Shown here: one piece after another, positions 39,666 to 52,754 of the stretch
Layout: each line of letters opens with the position of its first letter
Numbering within the stretch: position 1 is the first letter of the stretch
Source of the DNA: Clostridium kluyveri DSM 555
Lineage (GTDB): Bacteria; Bacillota; Clostridia; Clostridiales; Clostridiaceae
Direction of reading: 5' to 3'
NCBI RefSeq assembly: GCF_000016505.1
Contig: NC_009706.1
Location: 930,001 to 994,000 of the forward strand
Length of the DNA stretch: 64,000 nt
Translations under genes and position numbers: made by a program
The notes under the pieces: generated by a model
Seen by the model: only the letters and a program-made list of their open reading frames with translations
Told to the model about the DNA's origin: nothing
Databases searched by the model: none

Positions 39666-39694
39666 TTGACAAAGGGAAAATGAGATGATATACT
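39666..39694 (+). promoter_or_regulatory. rRNA operon 2 promoter
   Basis: TTGACA at 39666-39671 and TATACT at 39689-39694 are 17 bases apart, nearly identical to operon 1. The 300 bases before it (39364-39665) hold no gene. Confidence 0.9.
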
Positions 39695-39747
39695 GTAAAA
39701 GCTGTCTGGGGAAAACAGGCGGCAGTAAAGATGAAATATGATCCTTG

Positions 39748-39764
39748 AAAATTAAACAGAATAA
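39748..39764 (+). other. 16S processing stem, 5' arm (operon 2)
   Basis: AAAATTAAACAGAATAA pairs with 41575-41591 after 16S, as in operon 1. Confidence 0.8.
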
Positions 39765-39857
39765 GGAAGATAGGTAAACTTATTTATTAAGAATAAACCA
39801 GCAATTCTTTTGAGCTGCGAGAGCAGTAGAGAGAGTAGTTTCGTATGAAGTATACTT

Positions 39858-39975
39858 AAAATTGGCAGTAACGAGCAAGACAAGGAAAAATACCCGGGAG
39901 GAGCAGAACTTACTTGTGTAATTGAGCACCGGAGCGGGGATTTTAACGAAGTATTGCGAAGTTAATGGCAATTTT
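39858..39975 (+). repeat. 118-nt rRNA-leader element, copy C (before 16S, operon 2)
   Basis: Same length as the other copies but the most diverged. The ends pair as AAAATTGGCAGTAAC with GTTAATGGCAATTTT; inside are GCAAGAC/GTATTGC, AAAATACCCG/CGGGGATTTT and TTAC-TTGT-GTAA. The stems are kept although many bases differ from copies A and B. Confidence 0.8.
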
Positions 39976-39995
39976 AAAGATGAGTCAAAAACTTT

Positions 39996-41514
<1,519 letters not shown>

Positions 41515-41714
41515 TCGAAAGGCTGGGAAAAAACCTGCCTTAAAAGCTGGAATTTGAGATAAATAAGTTGCCCTTTATTCTGTTTAATTTTGAGGGATCA
41601 TAGTCATTTGACGATAAAGGATTGACAGTTAGATTCCTATTTCAATTGAGCAGTGCAGACTGTAATAATAAATTGTGCACTGTGAATAGTAAATTGAAAT
41701 AAAATTGTCCTTTG

Positions 41715-41731
41715 AAAATTGCACAGTAAAT
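41715..41731 (+). other. 23S processing stem, 5' arm (operon 2)
   Basis: AAAATTGCACAGTAAAT pairs over 17 bp with 44965-44981 after 23S. The 16S-23S spacer of this operon carries no tRNA; a short unrelated stretch (about 41601-41665) replaces the tRNA-Ile of operon 1. Confidence 0.85.
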
Positions 41732-41869
41732 AAAAGAAGTAAAGCTAAGGTTAGAAATAACCTTTGTAGTGGATAAGTATAAATGAGTTTATGCTTATTT
41801 TAATAAGATATAGTTCCTATATTAATATAATTGAGAATAAAGTTTTAATTATATTTACGTAGGACAAAG

Positions 41870-41987
41870 AAAATTAGTGATAACGAGCAGAGCGAGGAAA
41901 GACTTGAGTGAGGAGCAGAGTTTACTTGTGTAAATGAGCACCGCAGGGAAAGGCTTGACGAAGCTGTGCGAAGTTAGCAGTAATTTT
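41870..41987 (+). repeat. 118-nt rRNA-leader element, copy D (before 23S, operon 2)
   Basis: Same sequence as copy B in operon 1. It lies inside the 23S processing stalk, about 75 bases before the mature 23S 5' end. Confidence 0.8.
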
Positions 41988-42061
41988 TTAATGAAACTCA
42001 CTCAGCTAAGGCTGAGGAGTGCAATTTAGGCACCAAATCGAAGATTTGGACTAAATTATCA

Positions 42062-44957
<2,896 letters not shown>

Positions 44958-45014
44958 AAATAATATTTACTGTGCAATTTTGAGGGGATAAAACTCCTGA
45001 AAAGAATAATATAA

Positions 45015-45132
45015 ATCTGGTGGCAATAACGTGGAGGCAACACCCCTTACCATTTCGAACAGGAAGGTTAAGTTCCACAGTGCCCATGGTACTGCAGGGG
45101 AGGCCCTGTGGGAGAGCAGGTCGCTGCCGGAT
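45015..45132 (+). rRNA. 5S ribosomal RNA, operon 2
   Basis: About 118 nt, same sequence and closing stem as operon 1. Confidence 0.95.
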
Positions 45133-45139
45133 AAATTGT

Positions 45140-45214
45140 TCCGTGGTAGCTCAACGGTGGAGCATTCGGCTGTTAACCGAAGGGTTGGAGGTTCGAATCC
45201 TCTCCACGGAGCCA
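45140..45214 (+). tRNA. tRNA-Asn (GUU)
   Basis: 75 nt including an encoded CCA. Acceptor TCCGTGG/CCACGGA, anticodon loop CTGTTAA (GTT), T arm GGTTCGAATCC. It ends rRNA operon 2. A T-rich stretch follows directly, without an extra terminator hairpin. Confidence 0.98.
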
Positions 45215-45262
45215 TTTTTTTATTTTTTGTTTTATATTTAGAAAATATATTATATTATGTAG

Positions 45263-46129
45263 TCATTTCTTAACTATGTTTTTTCCATCACTTATAAGCA
45301 CTATATTTCCATCAATATCAGTTCTATAAATACGTATATTTCTTTTTTTTAGTTTTCTTAAGGTTTCTTTATGGGGATGCCCATATCTGTTATCTGCACC
45401 ACAACTTATAATTGCTATTTCAGGGGATACTTTATCCAAGAATTCATCTGTGGTAGAAGTAGAACTACCATGGTGACCAAGCTTTAATACATCTGCAGAT
45501 ATATCATAATTTTTATCTAGAATTTCTCTTTCACTTAATTTTTCAGCATCTCCTGTAAAAAGAAATTTAGTATTTCCATAGGATATTTTTAAAACTATGG
45601 AGTAGTTATTAGTATCTTCATATCTATCGCTGTTGGGAGCTAATATTTCTGCTTTAGTACCTTCACCTAAATCCAATTGCATACCCGGCTTTGGAACATC
45701 TATTTTCATATTTTTAGATTTTAATTCAGTTATCATATTCTCAAAGGCCCTGGTATTAACTGTTTTTTTGGGAGCATAAAATTTGTCTATAGGGTATGTA
45801 TTTATTACAGTACTCATACCACCTATGTGATCTTCATCAGGATGGGTGGCAATTACATAATTCAATTTTTTAATATCTATACTATTTAAATAGGATAAAA
45901 GCTTATCAGTACTTTTAGTTGGTCCTGCATCTATTAGTAGATTTTTATTATTTACTTGAATAAGTTCACTATCTCCCTGACCAATATCTATATAATATAC
46001 TGTAAATTCTAAAGATTTATTGAAGGAATTGCTTGTTTGGCTGCTTTCTAAATTCATGCAGCCGGATATCAAAAAGGTTATTGATATTAATAGAGCTATT
46101 ATATTAAAATATTTTTTTATATAATTCAT
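45263..46129 (-). CDS. ComEC-like metallo-beta-lactamase-fold hydrolase, lipoprotein
   Basis: About 288 aa. It has a lipoprotein signal (ISITFLISGC, cysteine ~24) and a metallo-beta-lactamase domain like the C-terminal domain of ComEC: YYIDIGQGDSELIQ, VIATHPDEDHIGGM (metal ligands), LFTGDAEKLSE, LKLGHHGSSTS and ISCGADNRYGHPH. Proteins of this kind are thought to degrade DNA or phosphodiesters outside the membrane, but without the ComEC channel its role is not known. A TTG at 46138 is in frame, but GGTGG is placed nine bases before the ATG at 46129. It is 36 bases after plsC, likely one transcript. Confidence 0.85.
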   Translation of the reverse strand: MNYIKKYFNIIALLISITFLISGCMNLESSQTSNSFNKSLEFTVYYIDIGQGDSELIQVNNKNLLIDAGPTKSTDKLLSYLNSIDIKKLNYVIATHPDEDHIGGMSTVINTYPIDKFYAPKKTVNTRAFENMITELKSKNMKIDVPKPGMQLDLGEGTKAEILAPNSDRYEDTNNYSIVLKISYGNTKFLFTGDAEKLSEREILDKNYDISADVLKLGHHGSSTSTTDEFLDKVSPEIAIISCGADNRYGHPHKETLRKLKKRNIRIYRTDIDGNIVLISDGKNIVKK

Positions 46130-46165
46130 AAAATTCAACCACCCTGTTGTAATAATTATCTTACG

Positions 46166-46891
46166 TTATTCTTCAATGTATATCTGTTTAAGTATCTCTT
46201 GTCTTATAATATTTGATATATCTGATAACTCTTCTTTAGAAAGTCTATCAGTATATATAGGTTTACATATGGTTACTTTCACCTCTGCCGATTTTACTAT
46301 ACTATATTTATTGCCTTCTCTTAATTTGTAGCTGCCATCTATGGCTATAGGAACTATAGGGACCTTTGCTTTTAAAGCTAATTTCAAACTTCCTTTCTTA
46401 AATTCACCTATTCTAGGACCTTTACTTCTGGTGCCTTCTGGAAATATTACCATGCTGTGTCCACTCTTTAATATTTGAATTGCTTTATTTATGGATTTCA
46501 TAGATTCTCGTATACTTTCTCTATCTATAAAAACACATTTTATTTGTTTCATCCAGTAAGCTATCAATTTAAATTTTATTATTTCCTTTTTGGCTATAAA
46601 GCCTACTGTTCTATCTACAGAATGAACTATTATGGGTATATCTAAAAAACCTTGATGATTGGAAACGAAAAGACAGGGGGACTTAGGTATATTTTCCACT
46701 CCCTTTAATTCTATTTTGGCACCTATAAGTTTTAATATAAAATCAGCCCATTTTTTTAAAGATATATTTATGTAATTTTGGGCTTCTTCTTCATTTTTGG
46801 TTTTTCTAATTTTATTTAACTTTGATTTCTTACCCAATGAATATATCATATACAAGAAAAAAATAAAGTAAAATAAAATGGTTTTTAACAT
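46166..46891 (-). CDS. plsC: 1-acyl-sn-glycerol-3-phosphate acyltransferase
   Basis: A 241-aa membrane-associated acyltransferase that makes phosphatidic acid. The N-terminal hydrophobic helix (TILFYFIFFLYMIYSL) precedes the catalytic NHxxxxD in VSNHQGFLDIP near residues 77-87 and FPEGTRSKGP near 150-159. It is the first gene of a short minus-strand operon with the ComEC-like lipoprotein. GGGAG precedes the ATG. Confidence 0.92.
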   Translation of the reverse strand: MLKTILFYFIFFLYMIYSLGKKSKLNKIRKTKNEEEAQNYINISLKKWADFILKLIGAKIELKGVENIPKSPCLFVSNHQGFLDIPIIVHSVDRTVGFIAKKEIIKFKLIAYWMKQIKCVFIDRESIRESMKSINKAIQILKSGHSMVIFPEGTRSKGPRIGEFKKGSLKLALKAKVPIVPIAIDGSYKLREGNKYSIVKSAEVKVTICKPIYTDRLSKEELSDISNIIRQEILKQIYIEE

Positions 46892-47125
46892 AAGTAAAAA
46901 CTCCCTTTCTGTAATATTATATTTTTATTTAATATATATTGCCTTATTTATTATATCATAGGAATAATTATATTCATGTATATTTGCTAAATATAAAATT
47001 ACAGTTTTAAAAATAAAATTGTAATTTTATAGAGCCAATATGTAGTGGAAAAAATCCTTTTTCATATATAATTAAAGGAGATGAATACGTTTTATTCAAA
47101 TGTATGATAATGGGATAAAATTTAT

Positions 47126-47154
47126 TTGCTAAAATATAATAAAAGTGCTACAAT
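47126..47154 (+). promoter_or_regulatory. Promoter of the Re-citrate synthase operon
   Basis: TTGCTA at 47126-47131 and TACAAT at 47149-47154 are 17 bases apart. The transcript would have a leader of about 180 bases. The 441-base gap 46892-47332 holds no gene. Confidence 0.6.
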
Positions 47155-47178
47155 ATAAGTATAATTATTCTTATTTGT

Positions 47179-47208
47179 AGTTATTAGAGTGCTATATATC
47201 TAATAACT
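47179..47208. promoter_or_regulatory. 10-bp inverted repeat at the start of the Re-citrate synthase leader
   Basis: AGTTATTAGA and TCTAATAACT pair perfectly around 10 bases, starting about 18 bases past the predicted transcription start. It could be a repressor operator or a leader hairpin. Confidence 0.45.
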
Positions 47209-47249
47209 ATTTGAATTTTAAGTATAAATATAATGTTTTTACATATAAA

Positions 47250-47278
47250 GGTAAAGATATATATGAATTAGCTTTACC
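47250..47278 (+). promoter_or_regulatory. Second leader hairpin before the Re-citrate synthase
   Basis: GGTAAAG and CTTTACC pair around 15 A/T-rich bases, about 65 bases before the start codon. Not followed by a T run, so it is not a terminator. Confidence 0.35.
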
Positions 47279-47341
47279 AAAATAATTCAAAAATTCATTT
47301 TAAGTTATAGATCCAATATTTAAAATAAGGAGATGATTTAT

Positions 47342-48703
47342 ATGAAAAAATGTTCCTATGATTATAAATTGAACAATGTAAATGATCCTAATTTTTATAA
47401 AGACATATTTCCATATGAAGAAGTGCCAAAAATAGTTTTTAATAATATACAGTTACCTATGGATCTTCCAGATAATATATATATTACAGATACTACATTT
47501 AGGGATGGACAGCAGTCTATGCCTCCTTATACTTCTAGGGAGATAGTTAGGATTTTTGATTATCTTCATGAATTAGATAATAATTCAGGAATAATAAAAC
47601 AGACGGAATTTTTTCTATATACAAAAAAAGATAGAAAAGCTGCAGAGGTATGTATGGAAAGAGGATATGAATTTCCAGAAGTTACTTCTTGGATAAGGGC
47701 AGATAAGGAAGATTTAAAATTAGTAAAGGATATGGGAATTAAAGAAACAGGAATGCTTATGTCTTGTTCAGATTATCATATATTTAAAAAGCTTAAGATG
47801 ACAAGAAAAGAAACTATGGATATGTATTTAGATTTAGCAAGGGAGGCGCTAAATAATGGAATTCGCCCTAGATGTCATCTGGAAGATATAACAAGGGCGG
47901 ATTTTTATGGATTTGTGGTGCCTTTTGTAAATGAACTTATGAAAATGTCAAAAGAAGCAAATATACCCATAAAAATAAGGGCCTGTGATACTTTAGGATT
48001 AGGAGTACCTTACAATGGTGTGGAAATTCCAAGGAGTGTACAGGGAATTATACATGGACTTAGAAATATTTGTGAAGTTCCTTCAGAATCCATAGAATGG
48101 CATGGACATAATGATTTTTATGGAGTAGTAACTAATTCTTCAACTGCGTGGTTATATGGGGCATCTTCTATAAATACCTCTTTCTTAGGAATAGGAGAGA
48201 GAACAGGAAATTGTCCTTTAGAGGCTATGATATTTGAATATGCTCAAATAAAAGGGAATACTAAGAACATGAAACTTCATGTTATAACAGAATTAGCACA
48301 ATATTTTGAAAAGGAGATCAAGTATTCTGTACCTGTAAGGACTCCTTTTGTAGGTACTGATTTTAATGTAACAAGAGCAGGAATACATGCAGATGGTATA
48401 TTGAAGGATGAAGAGATCTATAATATATTTGATACGGATAAAATTTTAGGAAGGCCAGTAGTAGTTGCAGTAAGTCAGTATTCTGGCCGTGCAGGAATAG
48501 CAGCTTGGGTTAATACTTATTATAGATTGAAGGATGAGGATAAAGTCAATAAAAATGATTCTAGAATTGATCAAATAAAAATGTGGGTAGATGAACAATA
48601 TAGAGCAGGAAGGACTAGCGTAATAGGCAATAATGAGTTAGAATTATTAGTGAGCAAAGTAATGCCAGAAGTTATTGAAAAAACAGAAGAAAGAGCTAGC
48701 TAA
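47342..48703 (+). CDS. Re-citrate synthase
   Basis: About 453 aa, an oxygen-sensitive citrate synthase of Re stereospecificity, related to isopropylmalate and homocitrate synthases rather than to GltA. It condenses acetyl-CoA with oxaloacetate for glutamate synthesis in clostridia lacking Si-citrate synthase. The HMGL-like barrel has ITDTTFRDGQQSMPPYTS near residues 44-61, the metal site in EWHGHNDFYG near 240, and FNVTRAGIHADGILKDEE near 338-355. The recognition rests on the protein characterised from Clostridium kluyveri. An in-frame ATG at 47333 overlaps the GGAG, so the ATG at 47342 is preferred. It is cotranscribed with aconitase. Confidence 0.92.
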   Translation: MKKCSYDYKLNNVNDPNFYKDIFPYEEVPKIVFNNIQLPMDLPDNIYITDTTFRDGQQSMPPYTSREIVRIFDYLHELDNNSGIIKQTEFFLYTKKDRKAAEVCMERGYEFPEVTSWIRADKEDLKLVKDMGIKETGMLMSCSDYHIFKKLKMTRKETMDMYLDLAREALNNGIRPRCHLEDITRADFYGFVVPFVNELMKMSKEANIPIKIRACDTLGLGVPYNGVEIPRSVQGIIHGLRNICEVPSESIEWHGHNDFYGVVTNSSTAWLYGASSINTSFLGIGERTGNCPLEAMIFEYAQIKGNTKNMKLHVITELAQYFEKEIKYSVPVRTPFVGTDFNVTRAGIHADGILKDEEIYNIFDTDKILGRPVVVAVSQYSGRAGIAAWVNTYYRLKDEDKVNKNDSRIDQIKMWVDEQYRAGRTSVIGNNELELLVSKVMPEVIEKTEERAS

Positions 48704-48739
48704 TTTATAGCTCGTAATTTATAAAAATGGAGGATAGGA

Positions 48740-50665
48740 ATGGGATTAAATGCATCACAGAAAATCATAAAAAATCATTTAGTTAAAGGTGAAATGATAC
48801 CTGGAAAAGAAATAGCCATAAAGATAGATCAAACCCTTACACAGGATTCTACAGGGACTATGGCTTATCTTCAATTTGAGGCGTTAGGAATAGATAGAGT
48901 TAAAACAAAACGCTCTGTAGCCTATATTGATCATAATATACTACAGTCTGGACCGGAAAATGCAGATGATCACCTTTATATTCAAACTGTAGCGAAAAAA
49001 CATGGTATATATTTTTCAAGACCAGGAAATGGAATATGCCACCAAGTTAATTTAGAGAGATTTGGAGTTCCAGGAGATACTCTTTTAGGTTCAGACAGCC
49101 ATACTCCTACTGGTGGAGGCATAGGAATGCTGGCCATTGGTGCAGGTGGATTGGATGTAGCTGTAGCTATGGGAGGGGGAGAATATTATGTAAATATGCC
49201 CTCTATTGTAAAGGTAAACTTAACTGGAAAATTGAGTCCTTGGGTTACGGCCAAGGATATAATTTTGGAGATGTTAAAAAGGCTCACAGTTAAAGGTGGA
49301 GTGGGAAAGATTTTTGAATATACTGGAGAGGGAGTTAAAACTCTGTCTGTACCAGAGAGGGCTACCATAACCAACATGGGTGCAGAACTGGGTGCTACGA
49401 CTTCTATATTCCCTAGTGATGATGTAGTACAGAAATTTTTAAAAGCACAGGGAAGAGAAGAAGACTTTTATTTAATACAGCCGGATGAAGATGCGGTATA
49501 TGATGAAGAAATGGAGATAAATTTATCTCTGCTTGAGCCTATGGTAGCGTGTCCGCATAGTCCTGACGATGTAGTACCTGTTTCTGAATTGAAAAATATA
49601 AAAGTGAATCAGGTGTGCATAGGAAGTTGTACTAATTCTTCTTATGTGGACATGATGAAAGTTGCAAACATATTAAAGGGAAATACTGTAAGTGAAAATG
49701 TATCCTTAGTAATATCTCCAGGATCTAAACAGGTTTTAACTATGTTAGCGGAGAATGGTGCTTTGGCTTCTATGGTAGCAGCTGGAGCCAGAATACTTGA
49801 AAGTGCCTGTGGGCCTTGTATAGGCATGGGACAATCACCATCTACTGATGCTGTCTCCCTTAGAACTTTTAATAGAAACTTTGAAGGAAGATCTGGAACC
49901 AAATCTGCTAAAATATATTTGGTTAGTCCAGAAATTGCAGCAGCTTCCGCGTTAACAGGGCATATTACAGATCCAAGAACTTTAGGAGAGTACTTTGATA
50001 TAGAAATGCCTTCTAAATTCTTAGTAGAAGATAATATGATAGTTGATCCTTCAGAAGATGGAAGAGAAGTTGAAGTAGTAAGGGGACCTAACATAAAACC
50101 TTTTCCTAAGGCAAAAGCTTTGGGAGAAGTTGTAGAAGGAAAGATTCTCACAAAAGTAGGAGATAATATAACTACAGATCATATAATGCCTTCTAATGCT
50201 AAGCTTTTACCTTATAGGTCTAATATACCTTACTTGGCTGAATATTGTCTAACTCCCTGTGATGAGGATTTTCCTAGAAAAGCAAAGGAAAATCAAGGAG
50301 GATTTATAGTAGGAGGGAGTAATTATGGTCAGGGTTCAAGTAGGGAACATGCAGCTTTAGCACCACTTTATTTGGGGGTGAAAGCAGTATTTGCTAAATC
50401 TTTTGCAAGAATCCACAAAGCCAATCTTATAAATAATGGGATAATTACTTTGGTATTTGAAAATTTAGAGGACTATGACAAAATAAATGTTATGGATGAA
50501 TTAGAAATTAAGGATGCATTGACACAAATTGATAATAATATTGTTATAGTGTCTAACAAAACTAAAGATGAAGAATATAGGATGATATTTGATGCCACAG
50601 ATAGGCAGAGAAATATGATAAGGTACGGAGGATTATTGAATTTAGTAAAGAGAATCAATAACTAA
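48740..50665 (+). CDS. acnA: Aconitate hydratase
   Basis: A 641-aa 4Fe-4S enzyme that isomerises citrate to isocitrate. The cluster cysteines appear in VCIGSCTNSSYVDM near residues 292-305 and in SACGPCIGMGQSP near 354-366. Domain 4 includes GDNITTDHIMPSNAKLLPYRS and GGSNYGQGSSREHAALAP. At 641 aa it is a short, mitochondrial-like or archaeal-type aconitase. It begins 36 bases after the Re-citrate synthase, so the two form the oxidative-branch pair for 2-oxoglutarate. No isocitrate dehydrogenase gene follows here. TGGAGG precedes the ATG. Confidence 0.95.
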   Translation: MGLNASQKIIKNHLVKGEMIPGKEIAIKIDQTLTQDSTGTMAYLQFEALGIDRVKTKRSVAYIDHNILQSGPENADDHLYIQTVAKKHGIYFSRPGNGICHQVNLERFGVPGDTLLGSDSHTPTGGGIGMLAIGAGGLDVAVAMGGGEYYVNMPSIVKVNLTGKLSPWVTAKDIILEMLKRLTVKGGVGKIFEYTGEGVKTLSVPERATITNMGAELGATTSIFPSDDVVQKFLKAQGREEDFYLIQPDEDAVYDEEMEINLSLLEPMVACPHSPDDVVPVSELKNIKVNQVCIGSCTNSSYVDMMKVANILKGNTVSENVSLVISPGSKQVLTMLAENGALASMVAAGARILESACGPCIGMGQSPSTDAVSLRTFNRNFEGRSGTKSAKIYLVSPEIAAASALTGHITDPRTLGEYFDIEMPSKFLVEDNMIVDPSEDGREVEVVRGPNIKPFPKAKALGEVVEGKILTKVGDNITTDHIMPSNAKLLPYRSNIPYLAEYCLTPCDEDFPRKAKENQGGFIVGGSNYGQGSSREHAALAPLYLGVKAVFAKSFARIHKANLINNGIITLVFENLEDYDKINVMDELEIKDALTQIDNNIVIVSNKTKDEEYRMIFDATDRQRNMIRYGGLLNLVKRINN

Positions 50666-50678
50666 AATTTTAACAGCT

Positions 50679-50715
50679 TGAAATAAATTTGATGAAACAT
50701 CAAGTCGTTTTTATT
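50679..50715 (+). terminator. Terminator after aconitase
   Basis: Nested pairing of CTTGA/TCAAG and TTTGATG/CATCAAG leads into CGTTTTTATT just past the aconitase stop. Confidence 0.55.
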
Positions 50716-50752
50716 CCAGGAAATGTAGAAGTTCAAAAAATAGTTAATATAG

Positions 50753-50786
50753 AGTCCCTGGATTTTTCCGAAAGCATCCAGGGACT
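50753..50786. other. GC-rich hairpin AGTCCCTGGAT/ATCCAGGGACT
   Basis: A perfect 11-bp stem with a 12-nt loop. It lacks a T run, so a terminator role is doubtful, although it lies between two convergent genes. Confidence 0.5.
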
Positions 50787-50894
50787 ATTTAAATAAATTT
50801 AGGAGGTGATGTAATATATAATTACTATTTTTGTTACAAGAATTAGTAATAATTGTGGTGCTTATTTAAAATATAGTTTTTTAAATAAGTGGAT

Positions 50895-50935
50895 ATTAAT
50901 TATTTAATTTGTAGGAGGAGTTTTAAATAATTAAT
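50895..50935. other. 13-bp hairpin with AGGAGGAG in its loop
   Basis: ATTAATTATTTAA and TTAAATAATTAAT pair perfectly around a loop containing GTAGGAGGAG. Read on the minus strand it follows metY and could terminate it. The Shine-Dalgarno-like loop on the plus strand has no start codon at proper distance. A second hairpin, CTTATTTAAA/TTTAAATAAG, lies at 50861-50889. Confidence 0.4.
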
Positions 50936-50949
50936 CACAGTGCATGTTA

Positions 50950-52230
50950 TTAAACTTGGGCAAGAGCTTGTTCCAAATCATCTATAAGGTCTTCAACACC
51001 TTCAACTCCAATGGAAAGTCTTACAAGATCCGGAGTAACTCCTGCTGATCTTTGCTGCTCTTCATTAAGTTCTGAGTGGGTAGTGCTTGATGGATGAATT
51101 ACAAGGGATTTAGCATCTGCTACATTTGCAAGTAGTGAAAATAAATTAAGGCTATTTATAAATTTCTTTCCTGCTTCAAGACCACCTTTTATTCCAAAGG
51201 TAAATATAGAACCTGCTCCTTTTGGAAAATATTTTTTTGATAATTCTCTATATGGACTACTTTCTAGCTCAGGATAATTTATCCAAGAAACTTTTGGATG
51301 ATTATTTAAAAATTCTACTATTTTTCGTGTGTTTGATACATGTCTTTCAACTCTTAAGGATAAAGATTCTAGGCCTAATAGAAAATAGAAGGCATTCTGA
51401 GGACTAATTGTAGCACCTGTATTTCTCAAAAGTTGAACTCTTGCTTTTGTTGCAAAAGCTACAGCACCTAAGTCAGAATATATAAGTCCACCATAACTTT
51501 CATCAGGTGTGGTGAAATCAGGAAATTTGCCACTTGCTGCCCAGTCAAATTTACCACCATCAACTATAACTCCACCAACTGCAGCTCCATGTCCTCCAAT
51601 AAATTTGGTCGCAGAATGAATAACTACATCTGCACCGTATTCTATTGGTCTTACGAGGTATGGTGTTCCAAATGTATTATCTAAAATAAGAGGTATCTTA
51701 TTCTCATGAGCAATATTTGCTACAGCCTCTATATCTAAAATATTAATTCTTGGATTGCCTATTGTCTCTCCATAAACTGCTTTAGTTTTAGGAGTAATAG
51801 CTTTTCTAATATTTTCAGGGTCATCTGGATCTACAAATATTACATTAATTCCAAGTTTCTTTAAGGTCACCTTAAATAATTCATAAGTTCCGCCGTACAG
51901 TGTGCTGACTGATACTATTTCATCTCCAGAATTGGCTACATTAAGTATGGAGTATAAAATTGCCGCCATTCCAGATGATGTAGCAAGGGCCGCAGAGCCT
52001 CCTTCAAGGGCTGCTATTCTCTGTTCAAATACATCTTCAGTAGGGTTCATTATTCTAGCATATACGTTTCCTGGTTTCTTCAATTGGAAAAAGTCTGCAG
52101 CTTCATCTGCATCTTTAAAAACAAAGGATGTAGTCTGATAGATCGGAACTGCTCTGGCACCAGTAGTTGGATCTGGCACCTGACCTGCATGTACCTGTAA
52201 TGTTTCAAATGATAATTTTTTTTCACTCAT
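50950..52230 (-). CDS. metY: O-acetylhomoserine aminocarboxypropyltransferase (O-acetylhomoserine sulfhydrylase)
   Basis: About 426 aa, a PLP enzyme of the Cys/Met metabolism family that makes homocysteine from O-acetylhomoserine and sulfide. Visible are [20 protein letters not shown] at the start, the YARIMNPT segment near residue 57, the PLP lysine in [17 protein letters not shown] near 205, and [13 protein letters not shown] near 380. The longer MetY length, rather than ~390 aa of MetB/MetC, supports the call. AAGGAGG lies before the ATG at 52230; an in-frame ATG at 52248 overlaps it. A SAM riboswitch controls it, and metH is divergent. Confidence 0.93.
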   Translation of the reverse strand: MSEKKLSFETLQVHAGQVPDPTTGARAVPIYQTTSFVFKDADEAADFFQLKKPGNVYARIMNPTEDVFEQRIAALEGGSAALATSSGMAAILYSILNVANSGDEIVSVSTLYGGTYELFKVTLKKLGINVIFVDPDDPENIRKAITPKTKAVYGETIGNPRINILDIEAVANIAHENKIPLILDNTFGTPYLVRPIEYGADVVIHSATKFIGGHGAAVGGVIVDGGKFDWAASGKFPDFTTPDESYGGLIYSDLGAVAFATKARVQLLRNTGATISPQNAFYFLLGLESLSLRVERHVSNTRKIVEFLNNHPKVSWINYPELESSPYRELSKKYFPKGAGSIFTFGIKGGLEAGKKFINSLNLFSLLANVADAKSLVIHPSSTTHSELNEEQQRSAGVTPDLVRLSIGVEGVEDLIDDLEQALAQV

Positions 52231-52334
52231 TATATATTCCTCCTTCATATTTTTGCATCAGATATTCTTTATTTATTATTTTTGAAGTTTTTAATATCTT
52301 GCACGAAACTTCTTGTTTACAATCTAAAGAAAAG

Positions 52335-52500
52335 TAAAAATAAAAATCTTCTTGTAAGATAAGTTACAAGAAGATTTTCTTCATGCTTCTCATCTTCCAG
52401 GTTTCACACCTGCTGGAATTAGCACCGTTGAACAATAAAAAATCATTCAGGTTGCCGGGCATCATAGGGCCAGTCCCTCTGCCTCTCTGGATAAGAAGTT
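52335..52500 (-). promoter_or_regulatory. SAM-I (S-box) riboswitch with terminator
   Basis: Read on the minus strand, the aptamer has CTTATCCAGAGAGGCAGAGG, then GGACTGGCCC, GATGCCCGGCAACC and GGTGCTAATTCCAGCAG, the S-box core, closed by CTTCTT with GAGAAG. It is followed by a strong hairpin (AATCTTCTTGTAA with TTACAAGAAGATT) and a run of T at 52345-52381. When SAM is bound, transcription into metY would stop. Confidence 0.96.
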
Positions 52501-52608
52501 CCGTATTCGATTGAAAAAATGATAACAGATATATATAATACTTGTCAATAGAAAAATCAAAAAAAATAATTATTTTTTATTTTTGGGGAGTGGAACATTG
52601 TAAAAATG

Positions 52609-52637
52609 TTGACAAGCAATATTAAAATATTTATTAT
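52609..52637 (+). promoter_or_regulatory. metH promoter
   Basis: TTGACA at 52609-52614 and TATTAT at 52632-52637 with a 17-base spacer, pointing at metH. No S-box is seen on this strand. Confidence 0.75.
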
Positions 52638-52754
52638 GAAAAAAGAATGAAGACATAATTTAGAGTTATATGGATAAATAATTAATGTTTTATTGCATAA
52701 ATATAAGGTTATAGTTTAATCAGGTATAGAGTACTTGGGAAAAGAGGAGACATA

